Assembly (NCBI RefSeq): GCF_000220565.1
Contig: NZ_AFPM01000017.1
Coordinates: 62,001 to 126,000 of the forward strand
From: Oceanicola sp. S124
Lineage (GTDB): Bacteria; Pseudomonadota; Alphaproteobacteria; Rhodobacterales; Rhodobacteraceae
Direction of reading: 5' to 3'
Length of the DNA stretch: 64,000 bases
This document shows positions 12,804 through 20,466 of the stretch, in pieces; within the stretch, counting starts at the first letter, position 1; each line of letters starts with the position of its first letter. The notes under the pieces are model-generated. The model saw only the letters and a program-made list of their open reading frames with translations, did not search any database and was not told where the DNA came from. The position numbers and the translations under genes were made by a program.

Positions 12804-14308
12804 AGAAGCCGTCCAAGGATTTCAGCACCCGCTATGCGGCCGCGAAGCGGTGGCGTGACTCCGCGCGCCCCTACATCGAGGAGATCTTCAGGTTCTGCGC
12901 GCCTGGGCGGGAGGGGGATTTCTCGCGGCGTGGCTCCACGACCCTGACCGAGGCCGAGACCTTCCACTCGCTGCCCGAGGAACTGGCCATCGACCTCGCC
13001 GGGGACCTGGTGGATTACTACACCCCGGCCGAGGCGTCTTGGACGAACTTCCTCGTCACCGCCCCGGTGCCCGAGGATCAGGTGTCCGATGTCACCGATC
13101 TGGTGGAGACCCGAGAGCAGGACATCCGCGACCTGATCGCCTCGTCGAACTACTACGACATCGCCCCCCAATGGGGCTTCGAGACCGCGACCCATGGCAC
13201 GCCGGCGCTCTGGGTGCAGCAGGCCCACCTGATGCAGCCAATCCATGTCGAGGTGGTGCCGCCGCATGAGCTGCTGATCGTCCCGGGCCATCTCGGTCTG
13301 CTCGATCGGTTCCGCGAGCAATGGGTCAACGCTGACACGCTGGCCGCGCTGTTCAAGGACTGGGATGTCGACCTCTCGGACCCGCGCATCCGCAACAAGA
13401 TCAACAAGCCGGGCGCCACCGCGAAGGTCTGCTGGGGCTTCTGGGTGGACTGGACTGATCCGGCGCGGCCGATGTGGAAGGCCGAGATCACCGTCGACGA
13501 GATCGGTGTGATGGAGGCCGAGGTAATCGGCGATCTGGCGGGCGCGTGCCCCCTGCTGGTGGGCCGCTTCAACCCGCAGATCGGCAAGCCCTGGGGCCGC
13601 GGATCGGGATGGAAGGCGCTTCCCGACATGCGGACGCTCGACAAGATCGACGAGGTGGTGCTGACCGGCCTCGACGACGCTCTGAAGAACACGCTGATCT
13701 ACCCCGACGACGGCTTCATCGACCTCTCCGAAGGGGTCATCGCCGGCAGCGCGATCCCGGCAAGCCGGGGCTTCACCCGGGACATGATCTACGAGCTGCA
13801 GAAGGGCACCAACCTAGACTACGGCTTCTACACCGAGGAAGGCTTCATCGAGCGGCTGAACCGGGCCTTCTATCAGGACGGGCCCCGGCAGCGCGGCGAC
13901 ACGCCCCCGACCGCCTCGCAATGGATCGACCAGCGCCGGCAGGTGCAGAAGCGTCTCGGCAAGCCCTCGGCGCCGCTCTGGACCGAAATGATCTGCCCCA
14001 TGGTGCAGCGCTTCGAATACCTCGGGGTGCAGACCGGCCAGCTGGAGGAGGCGATCACCTTCAACGAGCAGGTGATCACCCTGCAGCCGATCTCGCCGAT
14101 GCAGAAGGCGCAGAACCAGGACCAGGTGATGATCTCCAGATCCAATCTCGGCCTGGCCTTCGAGGTATTCCAGGATCGCGTCGACAACTTCATCGACCCC
14201 GTGGGCACGTTCCGCAATATCGTCCGAGCCTCGGGCGACGAGCTGACCGTGATGCGCGAAAAAGAGCGCGTGGTCGAGAACCCGAAAAACACCTCCTCGC
14301 CGCAGTAA
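12800..14308 (+). CDS. Portal / head-to-tail connector (T7 gp8 family)
   Basis: The 502-residue protein matches the podovirus head-to-tail connecting protein family. The start (TRYAAAKRWRDSARPYIEEI ... FCAPGR) is the helix that begins these portals. Later parts include EEFHSLPEELAIDLAGDL-type helix segments, RFNPQIGKPWGRGSGWKALP (about 253-272), and a C-terminal region rich in Gln with LGKPSAPLWTEMI. Twelve copies form the ring through which DNA enters and leaves. Length is normal for the family (about 500-540). ATG 12800 overlaps the upstream stop. Confidence 0.92.
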   Translation: MKKPSKDFSTRYAAAKRWRDSARPYIEEIFRFCAPGREGDFSRRGSTTLTEAETFHSLPEELAIDLAGDLVDYYTPAEASWTNFLVTAPVPEDQVSDVTDLVETREQDIRDLIASSNYYDIAPQWGFETATHGTPALWVQQAHLMQPIHVEVVPPHELLIVPGHLGLLDRFREQWVNADTLAALFKDWDVDLSDPRIRNKINKPGATAKVCWGFWVDWTDPARPMWKAEITVDEIGVMEAEVIGDLAGACPLLVGRFNPQIGKPWGRGSGWKALPDMRTLDKIDEVVLTGLDDALKNTLIYPDDGFIDLSEGVIAGSAIPASRGFTRDMIYELQKGTNLDYGFYTEEGFIERLNRAFYQDGPRQRGDTPPTASQWIDQRRQVQKRLGKPSAPLWTEMICPMVQRFEYLGVQTGQLEEAITFNEQVITLQPISPMQKAQNQDQVMISRSNLGLAFEVFQDRVDNFIDPVGTFRNIVRASGDELTVMREKERVVENPKNTSSPQ

Positions 14309-14318
14309 GGACCAGCTC

Positions 14319-14678
14319 ATGAGCCTGCCGAACCGCATCGCCGATAGCGGCCCCGTCCTCGATTACCTCCGTGAGCTGCTGAAGGCCGAAGACGACGCCG
14401 TGCAGGCCCGGGTCCGCACCGCGATCCGCTCGGTTCAGCGCGCACTCAACACCGACGATGGGCGTATCCTTCTGGAATTGCTTCAGAAATCTACGGAAGA
14501 TTTTTACCTTTCGCCCGAAGCCGATCCCCGTGCATTGGATGCTTTGAACGCTCAGCGTTTCATCGCTCTCGATCTCAGGAGGATTGCGAGCAATGAAACG
14601 GACCAGCTTCTGGCACAAATTTCTCAACTTCGAGCTGCTGCGCGCGCCGGAGGGCGAAGGGGCACCGGGCGGGGATAA
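14319..14678 (+). CDS. Head-module protein, unknown function
   Basis: The 119-residue protein lies between portal and scaffold and overlaps the scaffold start by 86 bases in another frame. Residues 10-60 are helical (LDYLRELLKAEDDAVQARVR), and the C-terminus is Arg/Gly-rich (AAARAGGRRGTGRG). The overlap may be a coupling device or the true protein may be shorter. Family unknown. Confidence 0.6.
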   Translation: MSLPNRIADSGPVLDYLRELLKAEDDAVQARVRTAIRSVQRALNTDDGRILLELLQKSTEDFYLSPEADPRALDALNAQRFIALDLRRIASNETDQLLAQISQLRAAARAGGRRGTGRG

Positions 14679-15393
14679 TCCGCCCGCCGATCCCCCCGCG
14701 ACCCCGCCGGCAGACCCGCCCGCGGGTGATCCGCCCGCCACGCCCCCGGCCGATCCCCCGGCAGCCCCCGACCTCTCCTTCATCGGCGACGACTACCGCA
14801 CCGACGGCCAGCCCGACGTGGCCCGCTTTGGCGAGCACTACCAGGAGCTGCTGGCCGAGCAGGCCCGGCGCCAGGAGCAGCTGGCCGAGGTGCCCGAGGA
14901 CGGCGTCTACGATTACACGGTGCCCGAGGACTTCGACCTGGGCGTCGAGCTGCCCGATGGGGTCGAGATCCAGGCGATCGACCCCAATGACGAAGCCATG
15001 GCGCCGCTGTTCAGCCAGCTCGGCACGTTCCTGAAAGAGAACAACCTTCCGAAGTCGGCCGGCGGGCAGGTCATGGGGCTGCTGAAGAAGTACGAGGCGA
15101 CCAAGCTGCATGGCCTGATTCAGCAGCAGGATGCCGAATGGCAGACCCTCGGCGCCAACGATGCCGCCCGCGAGGCCCGCGTGGCCACCGTGCAGCGGGC
15201 GCTCGACGCCAAGCTCCCGGCCGACCAGGCCGCCGCGCTGAAGAAACTGACCTACGGGGCCGCGCCGCTCAAGGCGCTCGAAGCCCTCCTGAATCCCCGC
15301 ACCTTCAAACCCGCACAGCCCTCCCAGCCCGGGGCGGACCTGCAGGGGACATTCGGCTCGTCGCGACTGGCGGCCATCAACGCTCGTGGCTGA
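14593..15393 (+). CDS. Capsid assembly scaffolding protein
   Basis: The 266-residue acidic protein begins at ATG 14593, nine bases after AGGAGGA; TTG 14584 abuts that site and is not used. Residues 20-58 are a proline-rich low-complexity linker built from PPADPPATPP units. Then come VPEDFDLGVELPDGVEIQAI and a long helical C-terminal half (LIQQQDAEWQTLGANDAARE). Acidic, helical, just before the capsid gene: this is the pattern of T7-like scaffolding proteins, which shape the prohead and are then released. Confidence 0.85.
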   Translation: MKRTSFWHKFLNFELLRAPEGEGAPGGDNPPADPPATPPADPPAGDPPATPPADPPAAPDLSFIGDDYRTDGQPDVARFGEHYQELLAEQARRQEQLAEVPEDGVYDYTVPEDFDLGVELPDGVEIQAIDPNDEAMAPLFSQLGTFLKENNLPKSAGGQVMGLLKKYEATKLHGLIQQQDAEWQTLGANDAAREARVATVQRALDAKLPADQAAALKKLTYGAAPLKALEALLNPRTFKPAQPSQPGADLQGTFGSSRLAAINARG

Positions 15394-15412
15394 GAGAGGA
15401 AGCTGAAAAGCT

Positions 15413-16378
15413 ATGGTTCAAACCCTGCTTGAATACGCGAAGACCTTCGACGAGGCGGACAAGCGCCGCGCGATCATCGAGCTCTTCCCGGAAATGCTGG
15501 ACTTCATGATGCTGCTGCCGTTCAAGACGGCTCCCGGCGGCGTCTATCGTTACCAGGAAGAAGCCGCGCTGCCCGACAACATGGGCTTCCGCGCGATCAA
15601 CGAACTGCCGTCCGAAGGCCACGGCCTGCTGAACGACCGTGTCGAGCAGGTCTTCCCGATCGCCGGCAACGTCGACGTGGACCGCGCTCTGGTGCGCCGT
15701 CACGGCAACCAGCGCCGGACCATCGACGAGAAGATGTCGATCAAGAAGAAGGCGAAGGTCTGGGCCGACACCTTCATCGACGGCGACAACCAGTCGAACC
15801 CGCGCGAGTTCACCGGCCTCAAGGCCCGTCTGAAGGCGGTCGGCGGTTCGGTCGACGGCACCAACTACCGCAGCCGGATCCTGGCCAACTCCACGTCCTC
15901 GGGCGGCGGCGCGCTGTCGCTGTCGCAGCTGGACCGCGCCATCGGCCTGGTCGAGAACCCGAATGCGATCATCATGCCGAAGGCGATCAAGGATCGTTTC
16001 GCGGCTGCGCAGCGGGACACCAACGTCGGTGGCTTCATCACCCTCGACAAGGACGAGATGGGCCGGCAGATCACCCGCTATGGCGAGCTGCCCATCTTCA
16101 CCGGCTACGGGATCTCGCCCTTCGGCGAATTCATCCCGTTCGACGAAGTCGGCGCCGGCGGCGGCTCGGCCGTCACCTCGTCGATCTACATCGTGCGCTT
16201 CGGCGAGGACGGTGTGTGCGGCCTCGAAACCGCGCCCATGGAGGTCACCGACTTCGGCCTCCTGGAGGACGGCGTGAACATGCGCGTCAACATCGAGCAC
16301 GATGTCGGCCTGTGTGACGAGGACCCCTTCGCCGCCATGCGCCTGTCGTCCGTCACCAACGCCGCGATCGTGGCATAA
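15413..16378 (+). CDS. Major capsid protein
   Basis: The 321-residue protein follows the scaffold gene directly. It starts MVQTLLEYAKTFDEADKRRA, has an HK97-like pattern of a long N-terminal helix, an extended loop (ALPDNMGFRAINELPSEG), and a core with NPNAIIMPKAIKDRFAA and ITRYGELPIFTGYG. The C-terminal strand ends VTNAAIVA. Size and place fit phage coat proteins. It forms the icosahedral shell. Ribosome site GAGGAAG before ATG 15413. Confidence 0.9.
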   Translation: MVQTLLEYAKTFDEADKRRAIIELFPEMLDFMMLLPFKTAPGGVYRYQEEAALPDNMGFRAINELPSEGHGLLNDRVEQVFPIAGNVDVDRALVRRHGNQRRTIDEKMSIKKKAKVWADTFIDGDNQSNPREFTGLKARLKAVGGSVDGTNYRSRILANSTSSGGGALSLSQLDRAIGLVENPNAIIMPKAIKDRFAAAQRDTNVGGFITLDKDEMGRQITRYGELPIFTGYGISPFGEFIPFDEVGAGGGSAVTSSIYIVRFGEDGVCGLETAPMEVTDFGLLEDGVNMRVNIEHDVGLCDEDPFAAMRLSSVTNAAIVA

Positions 16379-16390
16379 CAGGAGGCTGAC

Positions 16391-16825
16391 ATGAGCAGCA
16401 AAACCTTTGCAATCGACGCGGCACCGGGGCTTATCAAGCGCGCCCTCGGGCTGGCCGCTCTCACCGCCGACGCCTATGTCGGGTCCCAGCACGACCAGGG
16501 CGATGCGGCGATCACCGATCTGGTCTGCGTCGTCGACATCGAGAGCTGCAAGGTCTCGGCCGGCGACGAGACCTACACCCTGCGCCTGGTCGGGTCGAAC
16601 TCGGCCGATCGCTCGGATGCCCAGATCCTCGACACGCTGGAGCTGGGCGATGCCGGGACCATCCCGGTGGCGACGGTGGATACGGTGCCGGGCGACCGCT
16701 TCGTGATGCGCGCCCGCACCGAGCGGCAGGACACCTCCTTCCGCTACATCGACCTGCACCTGGACGTGGCCGGCACCTCGCCGTCCATCGGCTTCGGCGC
16801 GTTCCTCTCGAAGGAGATCGTGTGA
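16391..16825 (+). CDS. Putative head decoration or completion protein
   Basis: The 144-residue protein has AGGAGG before ATG 16391. It is beta-rich (LVCVVDIESCKVSAGDETYT, then YIDLHLDVAGTSPSIGFGAF). Its position right after the major capsid gene suggests a head decoration or head-completion protein. No specific family is recognised. Its stop shares one base with the next start. Confidence 0.65.
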   Translation: MSSKTFAIDAAPGLIKRALGLAALTADAYVGSQHDQGDAAITDLVCVVDIESCKVSAGDETYTLRLVGSNSADRSDAQILDTLELGDAGTIPVATVDTVPGDRFVMRARTERQDTSFRYIDLHLDVAGTSPSIGFGAFLSKEIV

Positions 16826-17169
16826 TGCCCAAGATGGTGACGATCGAGCCGAACCCCGACTTCTCGCCGAGCGCGGTGCAGAAGAAGGCCTTCACGGATG
16901 TGCAGAAGGTGGGCGCCAAGCTGGTGCCGTACCAGACCGCGCTGCAGAACATCAAAGCCTCGGAAGGCATGTACCGCCTCAAGCCGGACGAGCAGGCCGC
17001 GCCGCAGGTGGTGGTGCCGCAGCTCGAAGACCTCAGCAATGACGAGCTGAAGCTGATGATGCTGCGCACCGGCGTGAAGACCGACAAGCAGATGAAGCGG
17101 GGCGACATCATCAAGGTGATCCGCTCGAAGCTCGAAGAGATCGAGATCATCGACGACGAGACGGCCTGA
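16825..17169 (+). CDS. Small head-module protein with SAP/HeH-like C-terminus
   Basis: The 114-residue protein starts at ATG 16825 (GTG 16822 is the alternative). Residues 68-105 read LSNDELKLMMLRTGVKTDKQ then RGDIIKVIRSKLEE, the two-helix shape of SAP or HeH motifs seen in phage proteins that bind nucleic acid. It ends the capsid operon; a strong terminator follows. Confidence 0.65.
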   Translation: MPKMVTIEPNPDFSPSAVQKKAFTDVQKVGAKLVPYQTALQNIKASEGMYRLKPDEQAAPQVVVPQLEDLSNDELKLMMLRTGVKTDKQMKRGDIIKVIRSKLEEIEIIDDETA

Positions 17170-17200
17170 CCGCCTCCTCCCTGAGATCCAGGTCAGGTCC

Positions 17201-17226
17201 AAAGGGGCGCCTTCGGGTGCCCCTTT
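17201..17226 (+). terminator. Rho-independent terminator after the capsid operon
   Basis: AAAGGGGCGCC pairs with GGTGCCCCTTTT across a TTCG tetraloop, about 11 bp with one G-T pair, and ends in a T-run. It separates the head genes from the tail genes. Confidence 0.85.
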
Positions 17227-17233
17227 TCCGTGG

Positions 17234-17271
17234 TTGCATGTGAGATAGCCGCCGCCGCCGGAATATTCCGG
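17234..17271 (+). promoter_or_regulatory. TTGCAT box and start-adjacent palindrome before the tail operon
   Basis: TTGCATGTGAGAT at 17234-17246 repeats the box at 10025. The 14-bp perfect palindrome CCGGAATATTCCGG (17258-17271) ends two bases before the start codon 17274, and no ribosome site is visible. This is the likely promoter region for the tail genes after the terminator; the palindrome may be an operator or a hairpin over the start. Confidence 0.5.
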
Positions 17272-17273
17272 TC

Positions 17274-17864
17274 ATGGCACACACATTTTCCATGCTCGGC
17301 ATCATGAATGCCGCCCTCACCGCCCAGGGCATCGACAAGCTGACATCGGTCAACGACGGCAGCCCGGAAGCCCTTGCGCTCACGGAAAACTGGCCCCTGA
17401 TCGTGGAGGCCGAGCTGGAGGACGGGAACTACAATTTCACCCGGGTTGAGGAGCATCTTCTGACCCGGGTGGAGGGTCAATTCGGCTTCCCGGATGGCTA
17501 CCAGCTGCCGCTTTCGACGCTGCATGTCCGGCATGTCTGGACCCTCGGCGCCGGTGGCAATCGTCTCTCTCCCGACTGGTCCAGCGACCAGGGCCACGTC
17601 TACCTCGACGCTGCCGACGGCTGCTATGCCGAGGTGCTGGTCTCCTCCGATCCGGCGGTCTGGGGCGCGAACTTCGCCCGCGGCGTGCAGCACAAGCTGG
17701 AAGCGGTGATCCTGCGCCTCGACGACGAGAACCCCCAGCAGGCAGAGGCGCAGGCCGAGGCCTATTTCCAGCGGGCCCGCACGAAGTCCTCCAAGCAGCG
17801 GCAGCGCGAGAGCGGGCCCTATCGTGAAAGCTCCTTCGCGCGCGCGAGGTTCGGCCGTGGCTAA
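17274..17864 (+). CDS. Tail tubular protein A (T7 gp11-like)
   Basis: The 196-residue protein matches the adaptor protein of podovirus tails: MAHTFSMLGIMNAALTAQGI, then NWPLIVEAELEDGNYNFTRV and a basic C-terminus. About twelve copies link the portal to the nozzle. It is the first gene after the head-operon terminator, and the next gene overlaps its end by eight bases, matching the T7 order gp11-gp12. No ribosome site precedes ATG 17274, which is unusual. Confidence 0.88.
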   Translation: MAHTFSMLGIMNAALTAQGIDKLTSVNDGSPEALALTENWPLIVEAELEDGNYNFTRVEEHLLTRVEGQFGFPDGYQLPLSTLHVRHVWTLGAGGNRLSPDWSSDQGHVYLDAADGCYAEVLVSSDPAVWGANFARGVQHKLEAVILRLDDENPQQAEAQAEAYFQRARTKSSKQRQRESGPYRESSFARARFGRG

Positions 17865-20037
17865 GCGGGCGATCTGGCAGCGCGATTTCTCCTTCATGGA
17901 GACCCGGGAAGATCTGCTCGAAGCCGAGGGGTCCGAGATCCGGGATCGGTCTGTGCGCTCGGCGCGCAACATGCGCCGCCTGGCTACCAACGTGCTGGCG
18001 GCGCGGCCCGGGATGTTCTTCATGCGGGGCCTGGCTGCCGACAAGATCTTCGAGGTTCAGCCGGCCGACGGACTGAAGTTCGGCGTGGCGTTCCTGGACA
18101 CCCAGGCGCTGATCCTGAATGAGAGCGGCGGCACGGTGAAGACCATCGCATCGGTGCCGTGGAGCGATGCTTCGGCGCTCTGGGTGGTTCCCCTGCGGGA
18201 GGAGACCCTGATTGGCGATCCGGCCAGCGGGATCTACAAGCTGACCTACGACGCCGGCGACTGGTCGATCGACGACTGGTCCTTCGAGAGCGCGCCGGGG
18301 GGCGAGGTGGCGCAGCCCTATTGGGTCTTCAACAAGGGCACCTCTATCACCCCCTCGGCGCGGACCGGCTCGATCACCGTCTCCTCGGACGCGCCGGTGT
18401 TCACCCCGGCCCACGTCGGCACCAGGATCCGCTACGGTCAGCGCGAGATCGAGATCGACAGCTTCGTGACCTCCCAGAGCGTCACCGCGACGGTGGTGAG
18501 CAAGCTGCCGCCCAGCTATCGGATCACGGTGGCGGATGCCTCGCAGTTCCGCATTGGCGAGGCGGTGGTCGGACAGGACACCAATTTCCAGGGCCTCGTC
18601 GTCGCCGTGAATACCGGCGCCAACCAGGTCGACGTGTTCACCACCGCGTTCTTCGAGGGGCCGGACACCGGAGAGAAGCTGGCTTCCGACGATTCCTCCT
18701 CGGAGATCTCGGCGAAGACGGAGATCTCGCCCTTGGCCTCGACTATCTGGGACGAGGCTCTGATGTCCCCGGTTCACGGCTGGCCCCGATCGGCCGCCGC
18801 AGTCTCCGGGCGGCTGATCTTCGTCGATTTCCCCGATGCCCCGAGCGTGGTGGCTGTGTCAGCCTCCTCGTCGATCCAGAACTTCGATGTGGGCGCCAAC
18901 GATGACGACGCGATCGTCCGTCAGGTCGGCGATGATGCGCCACGGATCCTGCACGTAATCAATGCGGGCGACCTGATCCTGCTGAGCGACCGGGGCTGCT
19001 ACCTGATCAACACCCGCGACAGCGGCGTGCTGACCCCCTCGACCTTCAACGCGATCAAGTTCGACAAGCGCGGCGCCAACGAGATCCCCCCGGTGCTGGT
19101 CGACGACGCTGTGGTCTTCGTCGAGAGCAACGGCCAGAGCATCGCCGCTGCCATCCTATCGGGCAACGTCTACCTGAAGTGGTCGGTGCGGAACCTGACC
19201 CTGTTCCACAACCACCTGGTCATCAGCCCGACCGCGCTCTGCGGCCCTGCCGTCAACTCGCCGAACGTGGAGAAATACCTGTTCGTGGTGAATGGCGACG
19301 GCACGCTCGCGGCGGTCAGCTTCTCGACGGGGTTCGGCGAGGAAACGGTCAGCTTCGCGCCCTGGGACACGCTGGGCGCCTTCCACGACGTGATCCCGAT
19401 GTTCGGCAGTTACTGGTGCGTGGTGGACCGCGATGTCGCCGGCAGCACCGTGCGGATGCTGGAGCGCTTCGACAACGACGCCTTTCTGGATTCGGCGATC
19501 GACACGACGGAAAGCTCGGAGGCGCAGGTGCTGCTGATCGGGGGCGAGGTGGTCACCATCGGCGGGCAGGAGATCATCATCTCGCAGGCGGCCCCGACGC
19601 ACCTTCCCAGCTCCACGGTCAGCATCATGAGCGGGATCGTACATGTCGGAGAGTTCGAAGTGGATGCCAGCGGGCAGCTCGTGGAGGAGCCGGACATCGA
19701 GGGCCAGAGGCAGATCGGGCTGAACTTCGAGGCCGAGGTGGCACCGTGGCCGGTCGAGGTGGTCGAGAGCCCCTATGCCGGGGTCCGGCCGACCCGCGCG
19801 ACCCGGTTCATGGTGTCGCTGCAGGGCACGCTGACCTGCCAGATGCGGGCGAACGGCTACACGCGCCAGATGGGTGGCTACAGCTTCGGGGATGATCTCT
19901 CCGTGCCGCCGCCGCAGATCGACCAGATCTTCCGGGTCATGGTCGCGGGCCGCAGGGATCACCCCGACATGGCCGTCATCAAGAACATCCCCGGCCCGTT
20001 CACGGTGCTGGCAATCGGGCAAGAGGTGAAGGTGTAA
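17857..20037 (+). CDS. Tail tubular protein B / nozzle (T7 gp12-like)
   Basis: The protein has about 726 residues from GTG 17857, chosen because it gives the typical short N-terminus (AKRAIWQRDFSF) and GAGG lies upstream; GTG 17824 would add eleven residues. Early on it has VRSARNMRRLATNVLAARPG, the family's usual RN...RPG segment. The rest is beta-propeller-like with repeated strand motifs (IPGPFTVLAIGQEVKV at the end). It forms the tail nozzle. Size is near T7 gp12 (about 790). It overlaps the upstream gene and the next gene (TAATG). Confidence 0.9.
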   Translation: MAKRAIWQRDFSFMETREDLLEAEGSEIRDRSVRSARNMRRLATNVLAARPGMFFMRGLAADKIFEVQPADGLKFGVAFLDTQALILNESGGTVKTIASVPWSDASALWVVPLREETLIGDPASGIYKLTYDAGDWSIDDWSFESAPGGEVAQPYWVFNKGTSITPSARTGSITVSSDAPVFTPAHVGTRIRYGQREIEIDSFVTSQSVTATVVSKLPPSYRITVADASQFRIGEAVVGQDTNFQGLVVAVNTGANQVDVFTTAFFEGPDTGEKLASDDSSSEISAKTEISPLASTIWDEALMSPVHGWPRSAAAVSGRLIFVDFPDAPSVVAVSASSSIQNFDVGANDDDAIVRQVGDDAPRILHVINAGDLILLSDRGCYLINTRDSGVLTPSTFNAIKFDKRGANEIPPVLVDDAVVFVESNGQSIAAAILSGNVYLKWSVRNLTLFHNHLVISPTALCGPAVNSPNVEKYLFVVNGDGTLAAVSFSTGFGEETVSFAPWDTLGAFHDVIPMFGSYWCVVDRDVAGSTVRMLERFDNDAFLDSAIDTTESSEAQVLLIGGEVVTIGGQEIIISQAAPTHLPSSTVSIMSGIVHVGEFEVDASGQLVEEPDIEGQRQIGLNFEAEVAPWPVEVVESPYAGVRPTRATRFMVSLQGTLTCQMRANGYTRQMGGYSFGDDLSVPPPQIDQIFRVMVAGRRDHPDMAVIKNIPGPFTVLAIGQEVKV

Positions 20038-20465
20038 TGGATCCAGTGACGTTTGCCCTTGGGGCCCAAGCTATCGGAGGCGCCGCAAGCGCCTTCAGCG
20101 TTTTGGGTGAGGCCAAGGCCGAAAAGCAGAACGCCGAGATCAACGCCTACATCGGGCGCACCCGGGCGATGCAGACAGACACGACCTCACGGCAAAACCT
20201 TGGCGCCGAGCTGGGGTCCATCCGGGCTGCTCTGGGGTCCAACGGGGAAGTGCCGGGCGTCGGCAGCTTCGAGGTGATGCAGGAGCTGAGGGAGACCCGC
20301 AACCGAGAGCGCCGGATCGAGTTCGGCAACGAGATGCAGTCGGTCTACGACTATCGTCGCAAGGGGGCCAACGCGATGAAGCTCGGCCGCTTGGGGTTCG
20401 TGACCCAGATGGCGAAGGGCGCTCCGTCGATGTTCGGCCTTTACGACTACAATTTCGGGGGCTGA
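20037..20465 (+). CDS. Internal virion protein (T7 gp14-like)
   Basis: The 142-residue protein starts with a small-residue hydrophobic helix (TFALGAQAIGGAASAFSVLG), as in T7 gp14, which forms a pore in the outer membrane during ejection. A charged helix follows (EKQNAEINAYIGRTRAMQTD). It sits between nozzle and the large internal proteins, as in T7. The name rests on position and composition. Confidence 0.7.
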   Translation: MDPVTFALGAQAIGGAASAFSVLGEAKAEKQNAEINAYIGRTRAMQTDTTSRQNLGAELGSIRAALGSNGEVPGVGSFEVMQELRETRNRERRIEFGNEMQSVYDYRRKGANAMKLGRLGFVTQMAKGAPSMFGLYDYNFGG

Positions 20466-20466
20466 T